A DNA stretch of 64,000 nt from Phialocephala subalpina (Eukaryota > Ascomycota > Leotiomycetes > Helotiales > Mollisiaceae), in contig FJOG01000041.1 of assembly GCA_900073065.1 (NCBI GenBank), positions 191,616-255,615 of the forward strand. The letters are read 5' to 3'. Shown here piece after piece: positions 1-10,232 of the stretch. A program made the position numbers and the translations under genes. Under the pieces are notes generated by a model, which saw nothing but the letters and a program-made list of their open reading frames with translations, was not told where the DNA came from and searched no databases. Each line of letters starts with the position of its first letter. Position 1 is the stretch's first letter.

Positions 1-720
1 ATTATAAGAAAATAATTTAAATATATTTATATTATTAATGTAATAAAATTAATATAATATAATAAATTTGAAAATAAATATATTATTTTATATATAATTA
101 TTTTGGGAATTTAAGTAAATATCATTATATTATATTATTATTTATACTAATTATAATAATTTAAATTAAAAGTAATTTCATTTTTATTAATATATATTAA
201 AGAATTTTAATTTTAATTATTAAAATATTATAATTCTAAAAGATTATTATATATATTATATATAATATAAGAAAATTTTAATTTTAAATTTTAAATTAAA
301 TAAATAAGTAGTATTTATAATAAATTTCTTTATATTAAACGCATTATTATCTATATAAAACTATAAAATCTTTTCAAATTTAATTTTTATTTAATTAAAT
401 TTTATTTCCTTATTTTAATTTTAAAATTAATAATATTAATATTTTTAATTTTTAATTCTAAAGTATATATAATTTCTTTTAATATTAATCATTTAAATCT
501 TATGTAATCTCTATAATGTAAATAATACAGAATAAATTTATATATTATAATATTAAATTTATATTATATATTAAATATTATTTTATATACTTAAAATTTA
601 AATAATAAATCAAATTTTTTAAATATATTCTTATAAGCTTAAATATACATTGATCGAGTTTTAAATTTAAAATGCTTTTATTAAAAGGTGGTTGAGATGT
701 TTTAATTTTATTATCTAAGT
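1..720. repeat. AT-rich block at window edge
   Basis: About 720 bases are almost entirely A and T, with long runs of TTTA/AATA and no codon structure in any frame. Ordinary composition resumes abruptly near 720-730, where the first CG dinucleotides appear. This is what RIP-mutated repeat blocks look like in many ascomycetes. No transposon domain survives, so the original element cannot be named. A mitochondrial insertion is a less likely alternative. Confidence 0.75.
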
Positions 721-1133
721 TAAAGTAGGATTTTAGTGGGCACGGGATTATCTGGCGGGAATTCTGGCGGGATTTCGGTTACTCGTTTAACCATCGGCCA
801 GCAGTCCCCCGAACCCAAATCCCACTTTTCAACCACCGCCAAACCCCATCACGAACTAACACCCAATGGCCTGTCGATCGTTACCGCTCTCAAGCAAGTT
901 TAGACAAGAAAGGCCGAAATAATGGGGAAATCGTCGCATCTCCAAATCTTTTACCCAGGAAAATGCAGCGTTGAGTCGCGGGGCAGCGGGGTGACGAGAT
1001 GAACTTACTCGTCAGGCGATGGTGTTTGGCCGATGCAGGAGAGAAGTTTGAGGGTATATATAGCGCTAAGTTCCTCTTGATTTTGATTTTTTGCTCTTCG
1101 TGTCTTCAGTGAAAGTTGGACATTATCGTCGAA
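721..1133 (+). promoter_or_regulatory. 5' region of the sugar transporter with TATA box
   Basis: There is no coding signal here. A TATATATA run at 1055-1062 lies about 72 bp before the transporter start at 1134, in a plausible position for a core promoter. The gene therefore starts only about 400 bp from the AT-rich block. Confidence 0.45.
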
Positions 1134-3428
1134 ATGGCTTCCGATATGGGTCCCCCGGCATTGTCGCGAGAAGCTGCTCTCGAAAATCAGCCAAAGAAAA
1201 CCACATACCAAATCGTTTTGGCGAATCCATACTTGTTGGGTGTCGCATGCGTGAGTGTCCTTTCAACGAGGCGAAACTACTCCATCTGACGAACAAAATC
1301 AGTTCTCTTCTCTAGGAGGGTTCCTCTTCGGATATGATCAAGGAGTGGTATCAGGCATCTTGACTATGGAGTCCTTTGGCGTCGCTTTTCCAAGAATATA
1401 CCTGGATAGTGGATTCAAAGGTTGGTTCGTGTCCACACTGTTGCTTGGTAAGTTCAAAGCGGTGAAATGAATGAGAAGTAAAGGGGTGCTGATGTACATC
1501 AGCTGCATGGTTCGGCTCTCTTGCCAATGGTCCTATCGCGGATCGATTTGGTAGGAAAAAGTCTATTATGATGGCTATCGTAATCTTCACCATCGGTTCT
1601 GCAATCCAAGCAGGTGGTGTGAGCGTTGCTATGATCTTTGTTGGTGAGTAGACTGAGCTTGTCACCATTGGATGACAGAGGTGACTGACATCGGTTTAGG
1701 ACGAGCCATTGCAGGTTTAGCGATTGGCGTCTTGACCATGGTCGTTCCATTATACATGGCTGAGGTTTCTTTACCTGAGATCAGAGGTGGCCTCGTTGTT
1801 CTCCAGCAGCGTAAGCCATCCCAAACCCTCTATTCACAGACCGACACTCATATGTTCTTCCAGTTGCAATCACTCTCGGCATCCTCTTCAGCTTCTGGAT
1901 CGACTACGGAACGAACCACATCGGTGGAACTCGCTGCGCCCCAGATATTGAATACACAGGTGGAACAGCATCTGCCCGAACCTTCAACCCAAGAACAGAC
2001 GTTGGACCAAATGGATGCACCGGACAGAGCGATGCCTCATGGAGGATCCCTTTCGCTCTCCAGATTCTGCCGGGCCTCGTCCTTGGAATCGGGATGTTCT
2101 TCTTTCCCGAGTCTCCTCGTGTGAGTTTACCTCAAAGAAAGATTTCTAATGACTTGCTGATGAATTACAAGTGGTTGATGAAGCAAGACCGTGACGACGA
2201 AGCGATTGCTGTCCTGTCGAAATTGAGACGACAGGCCCCTGATAATGCGCTTCTACTGGCAGAATATGTTGAGATTAGAGCTGAGGTCTCGTTTGAGCAG
2301 CAGTTCATCCGAGAAGCTTACCCGAATGTTTCTGCCCTCAAGCTTCAAGGAATCCAAGTAAGTCCCAGACACTAAGATGCAGATTATGGTACTGACAAGA
2401 ATCAAGTACTGGGGCTTGCTTAGCAACAAATCAAGCTTCAGACGTCTAGCAATTGGCTGCTGTATCATGTTCTTCCAGCAATTTATTGGCTGCAATGGTT
2501 TGTGCCTTGATGACTTGCATCAAAGGCTGTACTGACGATTATCAGCGATGATTTACTACGCACCAACCATCTTTGCTCAGCTTGGACTTGATGGTAACAC
2601 TGTAAGTTCCGTCCGGCTGGCTTTCTGAACGCCACTGACCTTTCCCCAGACCACACTCCTTGCAACCGGCGTCTACGGAATCGTCAACACCCTCAGCACT
2701 CTCCCTGCCCTCTTCCTAATCGACAAAGTCGGCCGCCGACCCCTCCTCATGTGCGGAGCGTTCGGAACAATGGTATCCCTCGTTATTGTAGCAGGTATCA
2801 TCGGCTCCTACGGGGACGAGCTCGTCAACCACAAGTCTGCTGGATGGGCGGGAATTGCATTCATCTATATTTACGATATCAACTTCTCGTACTCCTTTGG
2901 TAAGTCGTACTCCCCATGGATGGATAAAGAAAGGGGTGTTGACTGAGATAGCTCCGATTGGATGGGTCCTACCATCTGAGATCTTCAACTTGGCGATTAG
3001 ATCGAAGGCTATTTCGATCACGACTTCGACAACTTGGATGTGTAATTTTATTATCGGGCTCGTAACGCCGGATATGCTTAATTCTATTACATAGTAAGTC
3101 ATTGCCTCTAAATTTCGCTCGCTTGAGTGCTAATGATGTTCCTAGTGGCACTTACATATTTTTCGCGGCATTCGCCTTGATTGCACTCGCATTTGTGTAC
3201 TTCCTCGTCCCGGAGACGAGAGGAAAGGTAACAACATGTCATGGCTGTCTATGGGAGAATTGATACTAACATTTCTTTTAGACGCTCGAAGATATGGATG
3301 CCGTATTCGGCGACTCAGCTGCGTTCGAGGAGAAGCAGAGGATGAGACAGATCGAGGCACAGCTTACCGGACAACATATTCACGCAGCTGATAAAGACAA
3401 GACCATTGCTGAAGAGCACATTGAGTAG
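1134..3428 (+). CDS. MFS sugar (hexose-type) transporter
   Basis: Twelve-helix plasma-membrane permease of the sugar porter family, expected to carry a monosaccharide with protons. Visible landmarks in order: GGFLFGYDQGVVSG in helix 1, GPIADRFGRKKS (loop 2-3 signature), FFPESPRWLM after helix 6, FFQQFIGCNAMIYYAPTIF in helix 7, IDKVGRRPLL, and VPETRGKTLEDMD after helix 12. The start at 1134 gives a short N-terminus ending NPYLLGVAC. The first intron is 1251-1302 (acceptor AG at 1301-1302, giving FSSLGGF). Further introns lie near 1449-1500, 1644-1699, 1811-1862, 2121-2171, 2357-2405, 2500-2545, 2601-2650, 2900-2949, 3094-3145 and 3229-3281. The C-terminal tail is charged. The exact substrate cannot be read from sequence; no defects are visible. 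Confidence 0.9.
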
Positions 3429-3774
3429 TTGAAGGGTAGGGAGAGGGTCGTGCAAGCCATTGGCAAATGTGCAATCCGTTGTGCAGAAGGTGATGAGGAG
3501 AGAATGTCCAGAAGAGGGTTGGACATTAGTAATCAGAGAAGTTAAGGTTGACGTTTAGTATGAAATTTCCAATTGGAATGCTTTAAAGGTGATATGATGG
3601 CATCTTGAGGTCCAAGATCGCCCTTCGATCCTTACAAAGAAATGGAATAATACTGCTTGCTGGCAGTACATAGCAGTCTCGGAGCCAGTGGTTTCAGTCA
3701 ATCCGTCTGCCCCTCAACCTCAACCACCTTGAAATTCCCCCTCCTGTGGCTTCTAATATTATGACCCAGTCGGA
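3429..3774. other. Intergenic, 3' side of transporter
   Basis: I see no ORF, RNA gene or repeat here. It contains the 3' UTRs of the transporter and of the broken ankyrin gene on the other strand. Confidence 0.5.
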
Positions 3775-4032
3775 TCAGACTTCGTTCAAACCTTCCTTCA
3801 GATACTGGGATCCTCTCATACGCGCTTCCACATTGTCGATGTATCTACGTAACGCTGAAGTTCTTCTTTCTTCAGGCTTCATTTTCATTGTCCCTCTCTC
3901 TTCCAAAAGCTGAACTACCTCAGTGTGGTCCTGCTTAACAGCAGTTGCAAGTGTTGTTTTCCCAGAGCCTGTGTACATATTTGGATCCGCCCCGTGATCG
4001 AGCAAGAGATGTACCATATCTAGACGACTATA

Positions 4033-5309
4033 CCTAACGAGCCTAATGAACTAAGTCTGGTTTCTAGGGTGTTTTAGCGAGCGCACTAAACTCTCCAAAA
4101 ACACCATTTTAATTATTATGGCACCCTTTACCCCACCACCACTTGATTTTGAGCATAAACCTGGCTTTGAAATAGCTACTAAGCATAAGGAGGCCATACG
4201 GCAATTGCATGGCTATAGTGAGAAGCAGACTCCAGAGCTTATGGCGCGCTATAAACTGAGTAGGCCAATAATCCACCATATTTTAGACTATGATCACCTT
4301 GAATGCGCGCGCCCTACACGAACTGGAAGGCCCAAGATACTATCTGATGCAAAGGTCAATGAGATCATTGAGTACTTGTCTGACACCTATCGTAATAGAT
4401 GCTTAGACTGGACATAATTGCGCGATGAGCTCAAGCTGACTTGCACTCCAGAATGGCTGGCAACTAGGCTCAAGCAGCGGGGTTATCACAGGTGCACAGT
4501 ATGCCAAAAACCCTATCTCACAGCGGCACAAGTGCTTGGCAGATTCCTCTGGGCAATGGCACATATATTCTGGACGGTGGAATGGCTCAAGGTCTTATAG
4601 TCAGATGAGGTGACCTTTTTGGTGGGAGGAAAGACTGCGAAGCAGAAGGTCACAAGGAATAATCAAGAGAGATATTGCGATACTTGCATCTAGCATTAAT
4701 TCCACAGGGGCCACACTACACTAGTTCATGCATGGGGAGCAATTAGATATGGCTATAAGAGTCCCTTGATATTTGTTAAGGGTTCTGGCAAGAATAGAGC
4801 CTTTATTCAAACAGATTATTTGGCCTAAATCCTAGAGAAGTTGCAATTAATTTTAGAAGCTTTTGCCCTTATCACACACCAATTGCGACTAGTAGTAGAG
4901 CCCTTATTTATGGAGGATGGCAATTCAGCTCACGGCCATAAGTCTACTCGCAACTACTGTGCCCGGTACCGCATAGAGCACGGCATTATCTTTATGCCTT
5001 ATCCTTCCATAAGCCCTGATATGAACCCCATTGAGAAGTGCTAGAGGAGAATCAAGCAGGCATTGCATAGACGTCGGCGCCAGCCTACCACAGAAGCCGA
5101 GCATGCGCGCGATAGTACTAGAAGAATGGGATAGAATACCACAGGAATAGATTAATGAGTTGATTTTAAAGCAGGAGCATTGGGTTTAGGTGCTAATGGA
5201 GCGCCATGGGTGGTCAACTCCTAATTAAAATGCTGCTAGTGTACATAATTATCGTGTTTTGGATGCCTTATAGCCTGAAAACCAGACTTAGTTCATTAGG
5301 CTCGTTAGG
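4033..5309 (+). mobile_element. Tc1/mariner-type DNA transposon, inactivated
   Basis: An element of about 1.28 kb bounded by near-perfect inverted repeats of about 31 bp: CCTAACGAGCCTAATGAACT and onward at 4033-4064, and its reverse complement at 5278-5309. It encodes one transposase, which is broken. The left end is preceded by TATA (4029-4032), but no clean TA duplication is visible on the right, where ACTTAAGG follows, so a small rearrangement probably occurred after insertion. It lies inside the STAND/ankyrin gene. Confidence 0.88.
4118..5228 (+). pseudogene. Tc1/mariner transposase with RIP-like stops
   Basis: Would encode a DDE transposase of about 370 residues. Visible parts are an N-terminal helix-turn-helix region, a GRPKILSD linker, SDEVTFLVGGK around the first catalytic Asp, EDGNSAHG around the second, and SPDMNPIEK before the third acidic position. 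In-frame stops lie at 4415, 4598, 4691, 4697, 4826, 5042, 5148 and 5187, plus a frameshift at about 5105. At each stop the expected codon is Gln (CAA/CAG) or Trp (TGG), so a single C-to-T or G-to-A change in a CpA/TpG context explains it. No product can be made. Confidence 0.88.
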
Positions 5310-5854
5310 ACTTAAGGTCGCTATTACGAGTTCGGGGCTGCTGCTGCTGATGTGGCTGTGCTATGATGAGCACCAAGTGTTGTGTCCCGAGGTCAAGAGG
5401 TACATATATAGTGATGACTTGTAAAGCTAGATGAAGTGAGTTTGAATGCATTTCAACCCTTGAGCGAAGCTGGCGGATGTCATCATTCTCCCAATTAAGC
5501 CGGACTTCCTTGATCGTTTGTCGAAAAAGATTAATCCAGGGACCACCGCGGACATTCTTTAAGATGGCAATGATTTCTTCGCACGTCTCTTCACACTTCT
5601 ACAACGAATCGTTGACTGAGCTCCACACATCGACTTCCATTAGTCCCCGGGAGGGAAACGTCCGTAGTGACGTGCCTTCAAGGCTACCTGTGATTGATGC
5701 GATAGCTTTTTGCAGCACGGTGACCTCATCGTGGAAAGAATTGATACTTTGGTCGACGTGCTTCGTGTCCTGGATAAAGTGAAGAGGGTGGTAGATACGA
5801 CCGAGACCACCTTCGCACAGCGGTAGCGGTGGTTAAGGCTGATATCGGATCCAT

Positions 5855-6319
5855 GTCGCTAACGGAGGATTTTGTAATCTGGTGAGATGAATATGAGCAA
5901 AGTTTCAATACGAATCTCGTCCAAATTTGTAGCAGCCTTGTGGTAGAATGATAAGAATCAAGACGTCGGCAAGGCGAACTTCGCCAAAGTGATTGGAGGC
6001 GGTTATACCGCATGACATTGAGCAAATCATGGACGTTATAGGTTTAAATCTGATTTTGTCGTTAATTTACCAAAGGAAAAATCTAAAAATTTAAAAATTC
6101 TTTTGCAGTTATTCACAAGGGCCGCTTGCATGTCACAATGCTCAGAAGCCGTTCTCTAATATCGCGGGTTTCACATTAACTAATGCCATGTGCTCTCTGC
6201 GAATAAAAGTTCATTGGTATTTTATTGTTCTAAGATAGTTAGAGTGGTGCTCGAATTATTCTTGCACCTGCACTTTCGAAGTGTCTAGAGCGTGCCAGGA
6301 GCTCGCTCAAGATTGAGCA
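5855..6319. other. Intergenic
   Basis: AT-leaning sequence upstream of the dead STAND gene. No coding region or repeat recognised. Confidence 0.45.
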
Positions 6320-6480
6320 GCGTTTTCAGTCTCCCAGCCTGTCAAAGACAATAGAGGAAGCTAAGCTAGGCTTAGATACTACATGCAGTAAAGCTTCCTT
6401 AGTAGTAGCCAACCTTCGCCCTCGTTCTTGGATAGTGGGCTTCAGAAAGTCCAGGTGATGCTGGGAGATTGCGAGCGCTG
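6320..6480. repeat. Small inverted-repeat element, family copy 1
   Basis: Begins GCGTTTTCAGTCTCCCAGCC and ends in GCTGGGAGATTGCGAGCGCT, which are imperfect inverted repeats of each other. The inner part (6355-6395, AAGCTAAGCTAGGC...ACTACATGCAGTA) matches the copy near 26.6 kb. Related ends occur near 56.39 kb and 62.38-62.51 kb. No coding capacity; probably a non-autonomous transposon (MITE). Confidence 0.5.
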
Positions 6481-6724
6481 GGACTGAGAGAGTCTGAAGA
6501 CACTGAAAGGTTTACGACGAACGATCTGGAGGTATGGAAATCATGTCACGATGTATGTTATGACGTCACTGGAACGGGAAGGATTCTGGTGCAGAAATGC
6601 CTTTTTTGCTGTTTATTCTATGTTCGAGTGGACGAGTCCAGTTAGGGGATGGGTTTGGAGGGATACTTAGCTTCACTAACCTTTTCCGCTCACTACCAAT
6701 CTTGGCGGGAGTTAGTTTATTTAA

Positions 6725-7696
6725 TCACTTACTCTCTTCTATGTCGTGGGCTGAGATGGGCCTCGGGCGGTGAATCGGGGAAAGGCTTGTCAGGTCCACG
6801 ACTTTTTCAGCTGGCGGTGGTCCCGGACCTGTCATCCAGGCATGATCCCCAGCAGTTGTCTCTGGACGGTAGGGAGAGTATGAGAGGGTATCATACACAT
6901 GATCCGTACTTGTTGGAAGCTCTGAACTGTGCGGGGAAGGTAGTCCTTGGAAAGCATCACTTGGAGTTCTAATTATCTGAGCGCCGTGGAATCGTTGATC
7001 GGCGGGTTGATCTTGGTTGCTCTGGTACAAGCCTCGGATTGCGGGAGGTTGCTGTTGTTGGCCAAGCTTCTTTCTCTCTAAGTCATGGTGTTGCTCATCC
7101 TTGCGCTCTCGGAAGCGGTCTCGGTACTTTGAGAATGAGACGAAGCGCTTGAGGCTACCTTTGGCGGTCGCTACTCTCTCGATGACTGGAGCTCGTTGTG
7201 TGACTGGAGGAGAGCGGACGGTCTGTGGTCGACGTGGTCCTTGAGGTTGTTGATAGGTGAGAAGAAACTCGGTTGAGAGATCCGGAGCAACGATCGGGTG
7301 TCTTGCATTAACTTGAGGCTCCCATGATTGGCGGCGAGTTGGAGGTGCTGGAGGTTGTCCGACAGTGGCAGCACGATGACGAGGACTCGGTGGAGGAGTT
7401 GCGTCGTAAAAGCTGTCATCGTCACGATGTCCAGCAGCTGCCAATTCATCGGGCTGAGGACCAGATACTGGACCTTGCAGGCGGTGAGCTTGGAAGGTTT
7501 GGGGTGGAGGATCCAATGGAATGTCGGTCCAGGTTTGCTCTCGCTGCCGTTGGGTTGTTGGCTTGACCTTGCGGGTGACGACTGGATTGCTGATTATTAG
7601 GCCACTACCTTCGGCTCGATTGGGGTTGGAGGTTGCGCCTGAGGCTGTGTTGCTTCGGCCTAGTAGGCGGTTCTTGAAGTTGTTGATTTTGTCCAT
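6725..7696 (-). CDS. Unknown, largely disordered protein
   Basis: A single-exon ORF of 323 residues starting MDKINNFKNRLLGRSN. It is rich in Pro, Gln, Arg and Ser, with no transmembrane segment or signal peptide. A basic stretch in the middle (SLKRFVSFSKYRDRFRERKD, roughly residues 180-199) followed by charged and Gln runs could be a short helix or binding motif; the rest looks unstructured. I do not recognise a family. The intact length and the absence of a competing ORF argue for a real gene. It faces the same way as the unknown gene at 8428-9135, from which it is about 730 bp away. Confidence 0.6.
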   Translation of the reverse strand: MDKINNFKNRLLGRSNTASGATSNPNRAEGSGLIISNPVVTRKVKPTTQRQREQTWTDIPLDPPPQTFQAHRLQGPVSGPQPDELAAAGHRDDDSFYDATPPPSPRHRAATVGQPPAPPTRRQSWEPQVNARHPIVAPDLSTEFLLTYQQPQGPRRPQTVRSPPVTQRAPVIERVATAKGSLKRFVSFSKYRDRFRERKDEQHHDLERKKLGQQQQPPAIRGLYQSNQDQPADQRFHGAQIIRTPSDAFQGLPSPHSSELPTSTDHVYDTLSYSPYRPETTAGDHAWMTGPGPPPAEKVVDLTSLSPIHRPRPISAHDIEESK

Positions 7697-8427
7697 GACT
7701 GAAAGCGTTCGTAGAAGAAGTTGACGGATGGTATGAATTTTGAAAAGCTTGGTTCCAGGTTTGCTGAGATACTTAAGCCCAAACGAACTTGCTGTTCCTG
7801 AGACAGTCTGTTATTCTGCCAACGTTGTCCTGCTGTTCTGAGATTCGGAACAGATGCTTTGGGTTGTTCTCGGCTATTCCTATGTTCAATGCTTTCAATC
7901 TCTCAGCCTTACTTGGACATTCCGGAACACACTTTCCATGAGGAAGGACGGTCGTTAGTTGATACTACGAGAATTTCCAGGGTGTGTTATCTCAGCCTAA
8001 TCTAGTCTCATCGATTGTCCTCGGCAGGCGGGGAGATTTTAACGCTGCTATGAGTTTGACTGTCACGTGTATCCCGTTTCAAAAAAAAAGGGGGGGGGGG
8101 GGGTGGGGGTCAAGGAAAATGTAAAAAAGAGAACCAGCTGAGATCAATATCACGAAAGAAGAAAGAAAAGAACAGTGACATGGCATAATCTTTTGGAGTG
8201 AATGAATGTTATCGAATGTTAACTGGCATTGGAGGATACTTACCTGACCAGCAGGGGCTCATCGAAGATGTAATTCCTTTCACTGGCTTCAAGGATAGGC
8301 ATTCATCTCAGGAAACAGAATAAGAAGACTTACCTCACCACCCTCTTCCATTCGAGGCCACATAGTCCACTGGCGCCCTTCCTCAAAGAGAGAAATTCTT
8401 TCCGGGTCTGCGCTAGCGACTCTCTCG
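7697..8427. other. Intergenic with A9/G14 homopolymer
   Basis: Contains AAAAAAAAA directly followed by a G-run of about 14, then TGGGGG (8080-8108), a likely length-unstable tract. A CACGTG lies at about 8067. A possible extra 3' exon of the next gene lies at 8330-8430 but is not supported by motifs. Confidence 0.45.
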
Positions 8428-9135
8428 CTAACGATCTCGCGTCGCAAGCTCATACATAGCCTCCGCTTGTGGAAGAGGAGGGAGTGGTTTACATAATCCA
8501 CAATCTAGAGACTTTGTCTGTTTAGTAGCAGGAGCTTGACGCCGACTTCGACGTCGACCTCTCTTGATGTTGACTCGTCGGACTGTGGCAACGGGCGGGG
8601 TAGCAGACCGAGCGAAGGTTCCGTCAGCTGATGTCTGGACATCGTGGAAATACTCACCTCGACGGCGTGACTTGACTCCAATCAAAGCAACTGCGACTGC
8701 CACTTTTTCAACATTGATGCGTCGTTCCTCTTGTTCAGCCTCTCGCTCTTTCCAGCTTTGCTGGTACTGAGCAAAAGGTCGCATTGGCCGACCTCCACGA
8801 TTCAAAGTTGTCGCTCTGGGGTGAATGCTGCGAAGGCCGACTGTCTGAGATCGTGAGCGTCCAGTAGAAAGTGGTGTGAGAGGTTGAGGATCTTCGGCAA
8901 CGAACTCGGTACACTCTGAACCTGACTCTGACTCGCTTGAGTCATCATATAGAAATGTCGCATGAGATTGCGTGATGAAGCCCCACTCAGAAGCAGACTC
9001 ATTTGAATAGCCAGATATATCAGAGGGTGGATGGATGAGTCCCCGCGTGGCAGGAGATGTCATAGGTATGGCCACGCCGATGTTTTCCTCTGGTAGAGAT
9101 TGAGATCTAGCTCGAGTGCTGCATTGGTGATCCAT
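8428..9135 (-). CDS. Unknown basic/Ser-rich protein
   Basis: An ORF of 235 residues starting MDHQCSTRARSQSLPEEN. The first half is Ser/Glu rich (DDSSESESGSECTEF). A predicted helix follows (QQSWKEREAEQEERRINVEK), and then a very basic stretch (NIKRGRRRSRRQ), which could be a nuclear localisation signal. The stop at 8428 may be replaced by an alternative end: a GTATGA donor and a GCGCAG acceptor around 8453-8404 would splice to a slightly different tail. No family recognised. Confidence 0.5.
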   Translation of the reverse strand: MDHQCSTRARSQSLPEENIGVAIPMTSPATRGLIHPPSDISGYSNESASEWGFITQSHATFLYDDSSESESGSECTEFVAEDPQPLTPLSTGRSRSQTVGLRSIHPRATTLNRGGRPMRPFAQYQQSWKEREAEQEERRINVEKVAVAVALIGVKSRRRGEYFHDVQTSADGTFARSATPPVATVRRVNIKRGRRRSRRQAPATKQTKSLDCGLCKPLPPLPQAEAMYELATRDR

Positions 9136-10232
9136 GGCTCTTTGGCTGTTGAGGGTCGTCGGTGACAGGTTTGGGTGAAAATGGTTTGAATGTGATAAAT
9201 TTGAGAGTATTCGAAGACAACTATAACAAACAGGACATTGTTGTTCTTGAAGCTTCTGCGCGACTCTTTATGGTACCATTTCTAATCCTTTATCCGAGAT
9301 ACTTCCCAGATAAAGGAACTATGGACCCTTGTCCATTTCATTGCCTAGTGGTGGAGCAATAAGAAAAATACAATGGACAATGAGTTACCGAGCGCTGTTT
9401 GTCTCTTCCCTTTGTTCACAGACATTATCTGACGAGATAAAGCATTGTCAACCTCAGCCAATATCTCGTCACGTGCCCTCTTCGTCTTGGGCCATCAACT
9501 CAATGCAAACACCAATCGCCAAACTCCAGTCAACAATAGACGAACGCCTTCCAGAATCAGGAGAACTAACACTTGACCCACCACTCGCAGCCGCATCCCA
9601 TTCAGGTCAAGTTGATCAACACGGACATCCCAATCCTCCGAATCCTCCGATGTCAAAGGCAACGTCAGCGCCTCCTCATCCTCTAATCAGCATACGTACA
9701 GCATTGTATCTCCGAAACATGGGGATAAAGAAATGTCTGTGTGATGTTGGTTCCCGTGTTGACACCTGTATCGAGATTCGCTGCCCTACCGAGAGGGGTT
9801 TAGTCTTGGTGGGAGTTTCAGGATTGTTCCGGATGGGAAACTTCCCTGAGTGTGGCTGAGGAGGACTGTCACGGGATGAACTCGACGCTTAAATACCTCT
9901 AGATAGACAATCGAGAACTGGAGACAAAAATCAATGAGAAGGTGAAAGGAGGTGTCAAAACAAAGACAAAGTGGTATTAATGCTGAACCTCATGAAAAAG
10001 ACGGATGAAAACATATCTTCGTAGCATCGCACCCGCGACCTCCCTATTCTAGTCTCGCATATGCCACCGGTATCTTTCCCTCCATGCCATCGCTCGCTGA
10101 GAACCAAAATCCAAAAAACAAAAAAAAAAGAGGGCCCAAAACAATCATCCATCCAGCAGGTATTCTGATTTCCATCTGTCGTAATCATAGCACAACTCCC
10201 TTCCCGCGAGAGCCTGCACATTCACCATGCAT
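9136..10232. other. Intergenic
   Basis: An ORF of 176 codons on the plus strand (9329-9859) has no recognisable motif and biased short repeats (AATCCTCCG twice); I do not support it as a gene. The right part is the 3' flank of the sulfate-type transporter. Confidence 0.4.

Larger units (their letters stand above)
3775..5854 (-). pseudogene. Broken fungal STAND/ankyrin gene, split by a transposon
   Basis: Read on the minus strand from 5854, the protein opens with MDPISALTTATAV, the usual start of the fungal STAND N-terminal domain. After a frameshift at about 5810-5815 it continues in one frame as that domain (GRIYHPLHFIQDTKHVDQSI, then FHDEVTVLQKAIASI, then WINLFRQTIKEV) down to about 5311, with an in-frame TAG at 5599-5601. 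The Tc1/mariner copy follows, and on its far side (4030-3775) comes one ankyrin repeat, DMVHLLLDHGADPN, then a charged C-terminus. Such proteins normally act as nucleotide-binding immune or incompatibility receptors. Here the NTPase domain is absent and the gene has a frameshift, a stop and an insertion, so it is dead. The two halves could in principle come from two genes, but strand and order fit one. Confidence 0.75.

Noticed and set aside
9329..9859. 176-codon plus-strand ORF
   Set aside because: No domain, short internal DNA repeats, no supporting splice or promoter features.
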